64,000 nt of DNA from Atriophallophorus winterbourni (Eukaryota > Platyhelminthes > Trematoda > Plagiorchiida > Microphallidae): contig JACCGJ010001662.1 of assembly GCA_013407085.1 (NCBI GenBank), positions 58,317 to 122,316 on the forward strand, read 5' to 3'. Positions within the stretch are counted from its first letter, which is position 1. Every line of letters begins with the position of its first letter. The notes below the pieces were generated by a model. The model had not been told where the DNA came from. It did not search any database and saw nothing but the letters and a program-made list of their open reading frames with translations. A program made the position numbers and the translations under genes. Positions 33,896 through 44,779 of this stretch are shown piece by piece.

Positions 33896-34055
33896 TTGTA
33901 CATGCAGACGCTGGGCGCACCAAAGGTGCTCTAGCATACCAAAAGACCAGTACAACATATATGCAGCCCGTACATGGTTCGAATTTTTCTGCATGGAATG
34001 CTAAGAAGTTGCATGGGAGGCTTATCGTTAGCAAGTTTCCCAATTACTCGCAACA

Positions 34056-34991
34056 TTGCAGGAACCAACACAATATCTTACACGCAAGTTGCAGCATCGC
34101 ACAAACCAATCTTGCATGCGCCGGCGGATGTACGAAAATCTGCGGAATAAAGTCAGGGTAAAACTAACGACAATGTTGTTAGTCAGCGTAAGAACAAAAG
34201 CCAGCTGGCTCGAAAGTTACCGCGCTCCCCAACAAGTAAAAACTCCGAGCCGCGTTTCGGTAATTTAGCGACGATTAAGTCGCAATTGGCTTCAATCCGC
34301 AGCGAATTGCGAGCGTTGCAGAAAAAAGGCACTTTTCCCGAGAAAAGTTTGAAAACCAGGACCAGAAACATTCTGATTCATAACGAGCATGAGCCTTTTA
34401 TACAGGAGGCTAAAGCACGACGCAGTTTAGATCGCAAATGCGTACAAAATTTACTGCGTCTGGCAGACCTAAAGCCCAATCTACAGATAGTTCGGGTACA
34501 AAGAATCGGTCTGTACAATAAAGGAAACCAAGAAGGAAGGAAAGAAAACCAAGGTGGAATTCAGAAACCAGATAGACAGAGACCTGTTTCTCTCTAAAGG
34601 CGACCGAACACATACCAATGCAAATGGTTTGTATAGATTGGTGCCAGATAGCCGCCCAGTTTCAGCAAATCATTTTGCGTTCCAGCGTTCGAGTAGCAGA
34701 GTAGCAAAACCGAAGAGCAAAATTGATAGGCGTTGATTGAATAACTCCGCAACAGCGGATATTTTAATCAAGAACGCTCAAGTGCTGGTAAAAAATATAG
34801 GGGACGAATCTTGGCTAAGTTGTCATGCAGCAAACGAAAGCCTCGCTTCGTATGCGCTCAACGCTCCTACATTAGGAACCTCTACGCCACAACCTTCCAG
34901 CGACGTAGATTCTCCACACAGCACTAATTTGGACATACCAAAAAACTTGGTAATACCTCGGGTTTTGCGCCCGAGTGTTGTCCGAAATTAG
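34056..34991 (+). pseudogene. A3 ORF1
   Basis: Three overlapping frames cover ORF1: 34056-34268 (basic leader, MRRRMYENLRNKVRVKLTTM), 34286-34597 (LRALQKKGTFPEKSLKTRTRNILIHN, IVRVQRIGLYNKGNQ) and 34554-34991 (FRNQIDRDLFLSKGDRTH, then the acidic C-terminus). The change of frame near 34560 follows an inserted purine run (GGAAGGAAAGAAAACCAAGG), which copy A1 lacks. A TGA at 34734-34736 is a further lesion. It ends 20 nt before ORF2, as in A1. Confidence 0.75.
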
Positions 34992-35011
34992 GCGGAGTAC
35001 ATCAAGATGCT

Positions 35012-37635
35012 GTGAGCATACTATACACAAATGCCTGCAGCGTGCGTAGTAAATGGCTGGAATTAATGCAGAAAGCCTCCAATAGTAAATCTAGGATCCT
35101 AGGTATATCAGAGACCTGGCTTCAAGATGCAGACATTATTCCAGTTGATCTTCTTTCGACATATACAGCCATCAGATCGGATAGACCAGATGGTAGAGGC
35201 GGAGTAGGAGCTATAATACTACTACAACATGGTAATAAATACCAAGACTTTTGCATCAAAATGGCCACCTTCGGCATTCAGCTGGTCTCGACAATCGTCA
35301 CAGACGGTAAGCTTTCTTTTGCGTTAGGCTGCTTATACAGGGCACCCGGCGCTTTTGAGGAGGAGGACCAGGAACTTAGGGAACTTCTAACCAGGTTGCT
35401 TAAAACTGCCCCACGAGTCTATTCAATAGGTGACTTTAACATACCGGGTATTTACTGGGACACTCAGACAACCTGTGATAGAATTTCCAAGGTATATCTC
35501 GATTGGATGCACTCCAGTGCGCTTCATCAGCACGTAAATGAGAAAACTAGGTACAGAGATGGACATTCACCATCTACATTGAACCTACTTTTGTCTTAAG
35601 GTCCTAAAGCTGTTCAAAACCTCTCTTACGACTCACCTTTAGGGAAAAGTGACCATGTCACCATAATATTCCAGGCAATTCTCTGTTTTCATCAGCCACA
35701 AGTCAAATACAGGCGTAATCTAAATCGAGTTGACTGGAATGCTGTACGGCTTTCCGCTTTACGATGTGACTGGTTCTCTGAAACCAATGACATCGAAAGT
35801 AAATGGTCGGTTATTAAGCGCAATATTTTAAGTCTTCAAGACCTTTACTGTCCTTTTCGACCTATACGGCTAAAGAACAAGCCACCTTGGTGGACTCCTG
35901 CGGTGCGACGCAACATTATTAGGCGCGACAGACACTGGCGGAGATACACAGCCTTGCCAACCTATAGAAATGGGTCGTGCTATGAGGCTTCGAGATACAA
36001 CACAGTAAAGCTACAACGGAAGCTTGAGAAGTATTATAGTTATGTTCAGTCTAAGGGTAAGACAAGGGAGCACATAGGTACCCTAATATTAGACAATGGC
36101 CAGAAAGCCAATTCTGACCCCGAAAAGGCAGCAGCTTCGCTGTATTATTTTCGAAGCGTACATAGAATGGATGGCGGGGATGCGATTCACTCAGTCCCAA
36201 CTCTTAATACGGAGATGGGTGCCTCACTAAGCAAAGTAGTTTTTTGCACGGATGATGTGGCACGTGTCCTAAAGAATCTAGACGGAAATAATTTCGCCGG
36301 ACCTGACGATGTGCATCCTAAAATTGTAGAGGAAATATCTACGGTACTAGCAGGGCCTCCATGTGAGTTATATAACTAATCGTTCTGCAAAGGCATCCTA
36401 CCAGATGACTGAAAAAACCATTGTCGTACCCATTCCAAAGGGAGGTTGCGCAAACATAGTTAACAATTTTTGACCGGTAAGCTTGACTAGTGTTCCATGT
36501 AAAACCTTGGAGAGACTTATCAGGAATCGATTGTGCAGCCACCTCGTGCACAATTCATTATTAAGCACGGTTCAACATGGCTTTCTCAAAGGAAGGTCGT
36601 GTATCTTAAATCTTTTATGCTTTTTATATCGAGTTTCTAAGACACTGGATGAAGGCGGACGGGTAGAGGTCTTTCACTCAGACTTTAGTAAGGCGTTCGA
36701 CTCGGTTAGTCACAGGTTCCTAGGGATGAAGCTCTCGGCCAAAGGCATATCTGGTAAGCTTCACGACTGGATAACCAGTTTTCTTCGTGATAGATCCTTC
36801 CAGGTCCGTGTAGGCGATACTACCTCTGAATTCGCAACAGTTACCAGTGGGGTCCCACAAGGTTCAGTATTAGGCCCAATACTTTTTCTGATCTTCATCG
36901 ATGATCTGGCATCGCAGTTGTCATGTCCCTGCTACATGTTTGCTGATGATGTCAAATTCACCGGATCCAGTGATCACGGTGATTTGTTAAGAGATATTGA
37001 AAAGGTCATTAAATGGTCGCAGGATTGGGATCTTTCCTCTGAACTATAGTAAATGTCATCTGTTGTCTGCAGCAGTCGACAGAATTACAGTAACTGCGAA
37101 TAACGGTAGGATCGAATTTCAATCTATTTAGAGGATTAAGAATTTGGGTGTAGTCGTAACAGCGGATTTCAAATGGGCTGCGCAGTGTGCCACCGCTGCT
37201 GAACGAGCTAGAGGAGAACTCTTTAGGCTTAAATCCGTTCTGACGTGTAGAACGACGAAAGTGTTAATCCCTTTATATACGGCGATTGTCAGGCCACATT
37301 TAAAATACTGCGTGCAAGCCTGGAGTCCCTTCTTTCAAAAGGACATATTGCTATTAGAAAGAGTCCAACGACTGGCTACCAAAATGGTTGAAGGTATGTT
37401 TGGGAAACCCTACGAAGAACGTCTAATTTCTTTAGGTCTCTTCTCCCTTCGGCGTCGGCGTCTACGAGGTGACCTCATAGAAACTTTCAAAATCCTGAAA
37501 GGCTTAGGCGACGAGGGCTGTCAAATCCTGTTCTCTCGAGCGATCAACCCCTCAACTAGAGGACATACATTGAAGCTCGCGAAAAACCACAGCCGTCTGA
37601 ATCTTAGGCAACACTTTTCAGTGAAAGAGTGGTAA
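35012..37635 (+). pseudogene. A3 ORF2: endonuclease-reverse transcriptase
   Basis: The endonuclease is open at 35012-35599 (ILYTNACSVRSKWLEL, GISETWLQD, IGDFNIPGIYWD) until TAA, where A1 has AAA (Lys). The same frame goes on through the SDHV block and the linker to TAA at 36377-36379 (A1: GAA, Glu). A 1-nt loss near 36410 changes frame, and RT follows at 36483-37049 (VFHSDFSKAFDSVSHRF, SGVPQGSVLGPILFLIFIDD, CYMFADDVKFTG). A 1-nt gain near 37035 and a further change lead to the C-terminus at 37144-37635. Each lesion is small, so A3 is a moderately old copy. Confidence 0.85.
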
Positions 37636-38577
37636 GCTTCTGGAACAAGCTGCCTGAGGAACTAATAGCTTGCACATCAATAGGTGCATTCAAAAGGGGT
37701 TTAGATGCCTTGTGGCTTGGGCTTTTCCCAGACTTTTTCCCGTGAATATGCAGGTTGTCTGTCGTCAGAATTGTCCATTTTTTGTTCATTTTAAAATTAT
37801 ATGGTCTTGACCACAATTTAAAAAAAAACAAAAAATCCTGTTATATAATGCCTCGTTTTAAATGTCATGTTTTAAATGTACGCACCAATTTTCCATAGCT
37901 AACCTCTCACCGGCTTGGTGAAGAGAAACCCTTTCCGTTTTTCTCAGTCGCAGCTACAAATTCTACGACCAAAGGACGGCTTGAAAAACATCGGACGTAC
38001 GACGAGGATACCAAAGAAAAATGAACCAGCTTTGGCAGTGGTGGGCGCTCCTTTGAAGCTTTCCACAGACGGAAATTCTGCACGCTCGATTGGCTTATCC
38101 CTTGGCGCCGCGATCGTCGAGGATATCTAAATCACAATAAGAAAAAACGCTTTGGCAGTGGTGGTTGCTTCTCTGCAGCTTTCCACCAAAAGAAATTCTG
38201 GACGCTCGATTGCCTCGTTAGCCACATACTGTCCTGTGCAAACTGAACTGAACTGAACTTGAAGGTCGCGTCTGTTTCGAATCGTCTCCTATGCTTTTTG
38301 GATAGCGTTTCCAAGACACTAGACGAAGGCGGACAAGTAGAGGTTTTCTGCTTAAAATTTAGTAATGCATTCGACTCGGTCAGTCACAGTTTCCTAGGGT
38401 TGAAGCTTGCGGCAAAAGGAGTATATGGTAAACTTCACGAATGGATAACCAGTTTGATTCGTGATAGATCCTTCCAGGTCCGCATAGCTGATACTATCTC
38501 TGAATTCGAAAAAGCTACCAGTTATCATGTCCCTGCTACTTGTTAACGGCTCTCAACCCCGTTTGCCACCCCTAGTG

Positions 38578-40282
38578 AGAGCATACCCCGACCTCCCCGA
38601 CCTCCGCATATCAACGCAGCCGACAATGCTATGCTTGACACTGTCACATTTAATCCCGATGCTGTGTACGGACTACTCAGAGAACTCGATCCAACCAAGT
38701 CTCCTGGATGGGATGGAATCCACCCAGTTATACTGAAACACCTGGCTCCAATAATTGCTCGGCCCCTGGCTTGTGTCTACCAAAAGTCATTTTCGGAGGG
38801 CGAACTACCTATCGAATGGAAATATGGTGTCGTTAAGCCGTTTCATAAACAGGGTGACAAGCACAAGCCTAGTAACTACAGACCAATATGCCTTACTTCT
38901 GTTCTGTTGAAGATCATGGAGAAGCTGGTGAAACGCTGCATTGAAAATTATATTTACAACCGCGACGTACTTTCTCCTACACAGCATGGATTTATCAAAG
39001 GTAGGTCTTGCTTAACCAACCTCTTAATCACAAGAGAGGCTTGGGCTGATGCAATAGACAATAAGATATCTGTCGATGTGATATTCTTCGACTTTTCGAA
39101 AGCTTTTGATAGGGTCAATCACCGGAAGCTGCTGCATCGATTGAGAGCATATGGGCTTGGAGGCTCGCTTTTGAAATGGCTTCATAGTTTTATCGCAGAT
39201 CGGCAATGGGCTGTGCAAATCAACGTGTCCCTTTCTAGTTGGAGGCCTGTCAGCAGTGGAGTACCACAAGGGTCGGTTTTAGGCCCTCTCTTATTCATTC
39301 TTTATGTGAATGACATAACACGTAGTCTGCAATCAACTTGCTTGATGTTTGCAGACGATCTGAAAATATGGCGCGCAGTTGCTTCATCAACTGACCGTGA
39401 AATACTGCAAAAGGATATAGACGCCATCAGCAAATGGGCATCAGTCAACGATCTTCCGCTGAATGCTACCAAAACGAAACATTTGACGGTAGGCGTTCTG
39501 GACCCCTTTGATTATTACATCGATGACATGAAGATTGAGAGCTGTACGGAGACCAGAGATCTAGGCACGATTGTGACTTCCAGCTTGAAGACCGCAGCAA
39601 ACACTGCTCAAGCACGATCAAAGGCCTTGCGATGCTTGTGGGCCCTACGAAGAACGTTTGCTGATTGGTCTATCCCTATGACAAAAATACTTTTTGGCAC
39701 TTACGTTCGACCACTCCTAGAATACGGTGTTGTAGCGGCGTTTCCCTGCACCGCAGCCGAAGAGCGACTTCTAGAAAAAGTTCAACGACTTGCGACGAGA
39801 TTCTGCACCAGTATCTGCAAGCTACCATACGCAGAACGATGTCTGAAATTGAATATTTTCTCACTAGCCTATCGCAGGGTTCGTGGTGACATGATACTCC
39901 TCTATCGGATTGTTTGCCGGAACGAGCTTCCTGGCCTCAGATCGCTTTTTGTAGTTATCTCTGACCATCGCACAAAGGGCCACAAATTTCGGTTGCTCGT
40001 CCAACGGACGAATCGTCTGTCGCACTGGTACAGATTTTCACAACGTGTTGTCGGAACTTGGAACTCACTTCCTGCCAAGGTTGTTGAAGCGCCAAGTCTA
40101 TCTCTGTTCAAGAACAGCACCGATCAATTTCTCTGGTTCGCCAAAGACGACTGCTTTGAGAAACGAATCCACCTCCCAGGATACCCGAGGCGTTGGTAGT
40201 TATGCCGGTTCAAGAAAGAGCTTAAATGGAACTTTGTACTCCTTCTGCTCTAAATATAAATTGTATTGTATGTATTGTATAA
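38578..40282 (+). mobile_element. CR1-like element D, intact 3' copy
   Basis: D is a 5'-truncated CR1-like element with an unbroken RT frame, a short 3' UTR and a tail of TTGTA-type units (40258-40282). It is flanked by TAGTG at 38573-38577 and 40283-40287, a 5-bp target-site duplication. It lies within a short piece of family C that is itself joined to A4. Its lack of lesions makes it the youngest CR1 copy visible here. Confidence 0.85.
38631..40199 (+). CDS. Reverse transcriptase of element D, open frame
   Basis: The 522-codon frame covers the complete RT and the C-terminal region but no endonuclease, because the copy is 5'-truncated. Visible blocks are TKSPGWDGIHPVIL (fingers), GVVKPFHKQGDKHKPSNYRP, TQHGFIKGRSCLTNL, FFDFSKAFDRVNH (palm A), SSGVPQGSVLGPLLFILYVND (B), CLMFADDLKIW (C, catalytic aspartates), NATKTKHL (D), then DLGTIVTSSLK, LFGTYVRPLLEYG and NIFSLAYRRVRGDMILLY. 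The first ATG is internal to what must have been a longer ORF2; the frame is open upstream to near 38580. Without endonuclease or a promoter it is unlikely to be mobile by itself. Confidence 0.85.
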   Translation: MLDTVTFNPDAVYGLLRELDPTKSPGWDGIHPVILKHLAPIIARPLACVYQKSFSEGELPIEWKYGVVKPFHKQGDKHKPSNYRPICLTSVLLKIMEKLVKRCIENYIYNRDVLSPTQHGFIKGRSCLTNLLITREAWADAIDNKISVDVIFFDFSKAFDRVNHRKLLHRLRAYGLGGSLLKWLHSFIADRQWAVQINVSLSSWRPVSSGVPQGSVLGPLLFILYVNDITRSLQSTCLMFADDLKIWRAVASSTDREILQKDIDAISKWASVNDLPLNATKTKHLTVGVLDPFDYYIDDMKIESCTETRDLGTIVTSSLKTAANTAQARSKALRCLWALRRTFADWSIPMTKILFGTYVRPLLEYGVVAAFPCTAAEERLLEKVQRLATRFCTSICKLPYAERCLKLNIFSLAYRRVRGDMILLYRIVCRNELPGLRSLFVVISDHRTKGHKFRLLVQRTNRLSHWYRFSQRVVGTWNSLPAKVVEAPSLSLFKNSTDQFLWFAKDDCFEKRIHLPGYPRRW

Positions 40283-40407
40283 TAGTGGCAGAGTTCAGTA
40301 ATAGGCCCAATACTCTTCCTGATCTTTATTGAGGCTGTAGCATCTCAGTTATCATGTCCCTGCTACATGTTAACGGCTCTCTCAACTCCGCTTGCCACCC
40401 CTCGTAG

Positions 40408-40702
40408 CAATAAAGGCAATAATTAGCTGAAAACCTTACGCGATATGGCTACAAACCGAAGTCAGTGGCGCCAGTGTATTTTATTATGTGTCATAATTTT
40501 TTCATCCGGTATTATTTTACATAGAAACACAAAAAAAACAAAAAACACATGCAGTGAAACTACAAAACAAGCTGCTTTTTGTGCATTTGCTTTTGCGTAT
40601 TCCGCTTGCCTGCTTTCCCTTTTCCACGCGCTTCCTTATCTGCTTTTCCTCCTTCATATTGCTTGGCACTTTGTCTGGCTCCAGACTTGTGCTTCATGAT
40701 GA
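40408..40702 (+). mobile_element. RTE 3' end inserted in C1
   Basis: This is the 3' end of the RTE-like family, matching the end of the copy at 45236-48110: the last codons (MATNRSQWRQCILLCV at 40445), the A-rich and pyrimidine-rich 3' UTR, and a hairpin-like GGCACTTTGTCTGGCTCCAG followed by (ATG)n (40697-40710). It is 5'-truncated to under 300 bp and inserted in C1. Confidence 0.85.
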
Positions 40703-40785
40703 TGATGATGTATGTATGAAAGCACAAGCCTGATCCAGGCAAACTGCCGCACAGTCAGAGACTGCACATGGGCTAAGATGATAAT
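40703..40785 (-). mobile_element. SINE 3' fragment
   Basis: On the plus strand it reads GAAAGCACAAGCCTGATCC, then GGCAAACTGCCGCACAG and GACTGCACATGGGCTAAG, the 3' half of the SINE found in full at 43925-44167. It follows directly on the RTE end and is cut off at about 40780. Confidence 0.7.
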
Positions 40786-40787
40786 GA

Positions 40788-43300
40788 TGATCCCTAGTGG
40801 CGCTCCGCAGGGTTCTGTTTTAGGACCGAATCTTTTCCTCATCTTTGTGGACGATCTGACACGTTCCCTTTATTCCCGTCTTGCTGTATGCAGATGATGT
40901 CAAAATATGGCGAACGATTTACAGCCGTACTGACATGGATCTACTGCAAGCGGACCTCAACACACTCCACTCATGGTCAGTCACGAATAATCTCCCCTTT
41001 AACGTATCGAAATGCCGTGTCCTTTCTACTCGCGCTGGCAGTACTCCACACTATCATCTTGGTAGTCAGTCGCTCCAGGTTAGCAACGCTGAACGTGACT
41101 TGGGAATCATTGTTGAGTCTAGGTTATCCGTCTCAGCCACCTGTAGAAAAATGACCTACACTGCCAATAGTATGTTATGTCTCCTGCGCAGAGCACTCAA
41201 TCACTTTGAGCCACGATGTTTTCCTATTCTTTTGAAAGCGTTTTTTTGCCACATTTGGAATATGCTATCCAGGCCTGGAGCCCGTGGTTGATCAAAGACC
41301 AAAAGTTGTTGGAGGCACCTCAACGGCGTGCGACGAAACTTGTCAGAGGATTGTTCTTCATTCCATATCCCCAACGATTGTTTTCTGTGCAGTATCGCCG
41401 GACCCGTGGTGATCTTATCTATCTCTATCAGATCATGTCCTCACCACCCACCCGTGCTTTTCCCTATTCTCCCGCAATACCGAGACAACGCATTTGCGCG
41501 GTCACTCCCACAGACTTTGCTTGAAACAGTCCCGTATCAACTGCCGAAAGTACTTTTTCTCTGTGCGTGTTTGTGCTCTTTGGAACAAATTACCAGAGGA
41601 TGTGGTATCGGCTCCTTCCTTAACCGTGTTTAACACAGAATCGACTCCTTCCTCCAAGAACTCCATTACAAAACCCCTTGATGACCTAGCACGTACTCCA
41701 TTTAACTTTCTGTTTCACTTGTTTACAGGTCTTAACGCAACCACGATGCCTCCGTTTCCCCTGCTACCGCCTCGCAAATTCGGGAAGACGCAATTTCCAA
41801 GCGAGTGTGGCCCGCTATATGGCCTTCCCGCCCCCGTACTAGATGATACTCCCTGTTTTATTTTCACCGCACTGTATATAACACCCTGTGGTTTTTTTAG
41901 GCTATGCTTTTACGCTACTAAAACTATTGCTCTATTATCCTCTTATAACACTCGCTTCATATTTCCACTTTTGCTTCATTTATTAAACACCATATTATCC
42001 TGCGGTTATTTTAAGCTTGTACGCTTTTTTACTGCAATAAACCATTGTTCCATCACCGTGATTACTGGATCCGGTAGCAAACATAAACAATGAAACAATG
42101 GTTTATTGCCGTAAAAAAGCGTACAAGCTTAAAATAACCGCAGGATAATATGGTGTTTAATAAAGGAAGCAAAAGTGGAAATATGAAGCGAGTGTTATAA
42201 GAGGATAATAGAGCAATAGTTTTAGTAGCGTAAAAGCATAGCCTAAAAAAAACCACAGGGTGTTATATACAGTGCGGTGAAAATAAAACAGGGAGTATCA
42301 TCTAGTACGGGGGCGGGAAGGCCATATAGCGGGCCACACTCGCTTGGAAATTGCGTCTTCCCGAATTTGCGAGGCGGTAGCAGGGGAAACGGAGGCATCG
42401 TGGTTTTGTAATGGAGTTCTTGGAGGAAGGAGTCGATTCTGTGTTTAAACACGGTTAAGGAAGGAGCCGATACCACATCCTCTGGTAATTTGTTCCAAAG
42501 AGCACAAACACACAGAGAAAAAGTACTTTCGGCAGTTGATACGGGACTGTTCCAAGCAAAGTCTGTGGGAGTGACCGCGCAAATGCGTTGTCTCGGTATT
42601 GCGGGAGAATAGGGAAAAGCACGGTGGGTGGGTGAGGACATGATCTGATAGAGATAGATAAGATCACCACGGGTCCGGCGATACTGCACAGAAAACATTT
42701 TCAATATTTCCAATCGTTGGGGATATGGAATGAAGAACAATCCTCTGACAAGTTTCGTCGCACGCCGTTGAGGTGCCTCCAACAACTTTTGGTCTTTGAT
42801 CAACCACGGGCTCCAGGCCTGGATAGCATATTCCAAATGTGGCATAAGAAACGCTTTCAAAAAATAGGAAAACATCGTGGCTCAAAGTGATTGAATGCTC
42901 TGCGCAGGAGACCCAACGTACTATTGGCAGTGTAGGCCATTTTCCTATAGGTGGCTGAGACGGATAACCTAGACTCAACAATGATTCCCAAGTCACGTTC
43001 AGCGTTGCTAACCTGGAGCGACTGACTACCAAGATGATAGTGTGGAGTACTGCCAGCGCGAGTAGAAAGGACACGGCATTTCGATACGTTAAAGGGGAAA
43101 TTATTCGTGACTGACCATAAGTGGAGTGTGTTGAGGTCCGCTTGCAGTAGATCCATGTCAGTACGGCTGTAAATCGTTCGCCATATTTTGACATCATCTG
43201 CATACAGCAAGCCGGGAATAAAGGGAACGTGTCAGATCGTCCACAAAGATGAGGAAAAGATTCGGTCCTAAAACAGAACCCTGCGGAGCGCCACTAGGGG
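40788..43300. repeat. Long inverted repeat with a short spacer
   Basis: Arms of about 1.25 kb (40788-42050 and 42093-43300) are near-identical reverse complements around a spacer of about 40 bp (42051-42092). The spacer itself is a piece of family A RT, in reverse orientation, with CACCGTGATTACTGGATCCGG. Such a structure could fold into a very long hairpin in RNA or extrude in DNA, and it may also be an assembly artefact. Confidence 0.75.
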
Positions 43301-43397
43301 TGGCAAACGGGGTTTAGAGAGGGCCGTTAACACGCACACGTGCCGATCGTTCATGGAGGTAACTTTTTAACCACGACAAGAGCTTGCCGGAAATTCC
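42093..43397 (-). mobile_element. Family C copy C2 (right arm of the inverted repeat)
   Basis: C2 mirrors C1 and extends about 60 bp further upstream (43397-43335, GISGKLLSWLKSYL). RT parts are open at 43210-42857 (LYADDVKIWRTIYSRTD, PFNVSKCRVLSTRAG, ERDLGIIVESRLSVSA) and 42875-42243 ([32 protein letters not shown]-like end). It shares with C1 the same frame break just before LYADD. Compared with C1 it has lost about 78 bp between two AAACC repeats near 42408. At 43397 it returns directly to A4. Confidence 0.8.
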
Positions 43398-43924
43398 CAG
43401 TGATCGTCTGAGAGATATCGATAAGATCATTACATTGTCACTGGATTGGGATTTTCTTCTGAATTATAGTAAATGCCACATTTTGTTTGCAGCAGCCGAC
43501 AGTGGCTGCAAGTAGCTGTAGGATCGACTTCAAATCTATTCAGAAGGTCAAGGATTTAAGGATAATCGTAACAGCGGACTTCAAATGGGCTGCACAATGA
43601 GCCACAGCTGCACAACTAGATATAGTAGAGCGTTTTAAGCGTAAATCTGTTCTGACGTGTAGATCGCCGAAAGTATTTATCCCCTTATATACGGCTATTC
43701 TCGTGCCTCATTTAGAATACTGCGTGCAAGCCTGGAGCCCTTCCAAAAAACATTACTACTAGAGGGGTCCAACGTCTGGCTACCAAAATGGTTAAAATTA
43801 TGTTCAAGATACCCTACGAGGAACGTCTGATTTCTCTTATCAATTCGTCGCCGGCGTCTACAAGGTGACCTTCGAAATCCTGAAAGACGTATGCGACGAG
43901 CGATCAATCCTTCAGCTAGAGGGC

Positions 43925-44167
43925 TTGTACGGATTTGCAATTCTGCAGCACTTCTGTGCTGTACAGTTAACACCGTGCTAAAAAGATTCGCCACCGGTAG
44001 TAAGCTGCATGCGAATACTCTCTGAAGTCTCATTGTCATTTCTATTTTCCTTTTCAATATCTATCAATATCTAGGCCTGGGCAACCTGACTGTATCTTAG
44101 CCCACGTGCAGTCCTCGACTGTGCGCCACTTTGTCTGGATCAGGCTTGTGATTTCATACATGCATAC
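43925..44167 (+). mobile_element. Complete SINE with target-site duplication
   Basis: A 243-bp insertion in the A4 C-terminus is flanked by 11-bp repeats (AGCTAGAGGGC at 43914-43924, AACTAGAGGGC at 44168-44178); the uninterrupted target is seen in A3 near 37556. The body has a head with CTTCTGTGCTGTACAG and TTAACACCGTGCTAA, a middle pyrimidine-rich part, then CTAGGCCTGGGCAACCTGAC, a GTGCAGTC block, and the 3' hairpin CTTTGTCTGGATCAGGC followed by ATAC-like repeats. It codes for nothing. I do not recognise a clear tRNA or 5S head. Confidence 0.8.
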
Positions 44168-44779
44168 AACTAGAGGGCATACAATAATGCTGGTGAAAAA
44201 ATCACAATCATTTGAATCTTATGTAACAATTCTTCAATGTAAGAGTAGTAAGCTTCTGGAATAAGCTGCCTGATGACCTAATCGCTCGCACATTGGTAGG
44301 TGCGTTCAAAAGGGGTTTGGATGCCTCGTGACTTGAGCTTATTCTTGAGTTCTTTCCCTGAATATGCAAGTCGCCTGTTGATAGAGTTTGCATGAAATGT
44401 TTTCTTTTTTTAATCTTTTACGATTTTTAATAAGATTCAAAAAACAAAAAAGAAACTTCACGATAAAACCTTCAATTGTATCATATCACGTTTGAAATAT
44501 ACTTAAAATTTTTCCTTAGCTAACTTCTCATCGGCTTGGTGCAAAGAAAACTTTTCTGCTTTTTCCCGTCGCACTTACAAAAACATAGGTATCGAAGAAC
44601 GGTATGGATAACCCGCATAAAACGAGGATACCAAAGAACAAACTTTGTCAGTGGTGGGCGCCCCTTTGAAGCTTTCCACAGACATAAATTCTGGATGCTC
44701 GATTGGCTTATTAGCCATTTACACTCATATGCAAACTGAACCATCAATGGATTTTGTGGCATTTAGACAGTTAGGGCGT

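Larger units (their letters stand above)
33905..38262 (+). mobile_element. CR1-like family A, copy A3 (complete structure)
   Basis: This is the only A copy present from leader to tail. It has the 5' leader (33905-34055), ORF1 (34056-34991), ORF2 (35012-37635), 3' UTR with two related modules (37640-38242) and (ACTGA)n tail (38243-38262). The first 3' module has GGCAGTGGTGGGCGCTC and CTCGATTGGCTTATC; the second has GGCAGTGGTGGTTGCTTC and CTCGATTGCCTCG, so the 3' UTR contains an internal tandem duplication. ORFs carry a handful of point lesions. Directly after the tail begins A4 (38263). Confidence 0.85.
40371..42050 (+). mobile_element. Family C copy C1 (left arm of the inverted repeat)
   Basis: C1 is a CR1-like, 5'-truncated element. 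It starts with TAACGGCTCTCTCAACTCC (40371-40407), is interrupted by an RTE end and a SINE (40408-40787), and continues with SGAPQGSVLGPNLFLIFVDD (40796), LYADDVKIW (40881), the C-terminus (41216-41524: [52 protein letters not shown]) and a 3' UTR to about 42050. Frames are shifted at 40870 and near 41390. C2 (42093-43397) is the same sequence inverted, and C1 has about 78 bp at 41675-41743 that C2 lacks. Confidence 0.8.
38263..44735 (+). mobile_element. Family A copy A4, split by later insertions
   Basis: Family A sequence on the plus strand appears as 38263-38543 (RT palm, VSKTLDEGGQVEVF, FSNAFDSVSHSFLGLKL), 40289-40370 (GPILFL-IFID block and SCPCYM) and 43398-44735 (C-terminus, 3' UTR with the AACTG-type end near 44728). 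Between these pieces lie D, C1/C2, an RTE end and SINEs. A further 243-bp SINE sits at 43925-44167. A piece just upstream of the FADD block has been deleted near 38521, and the C-terminal frame is broken many times. Confidence 0.75.
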
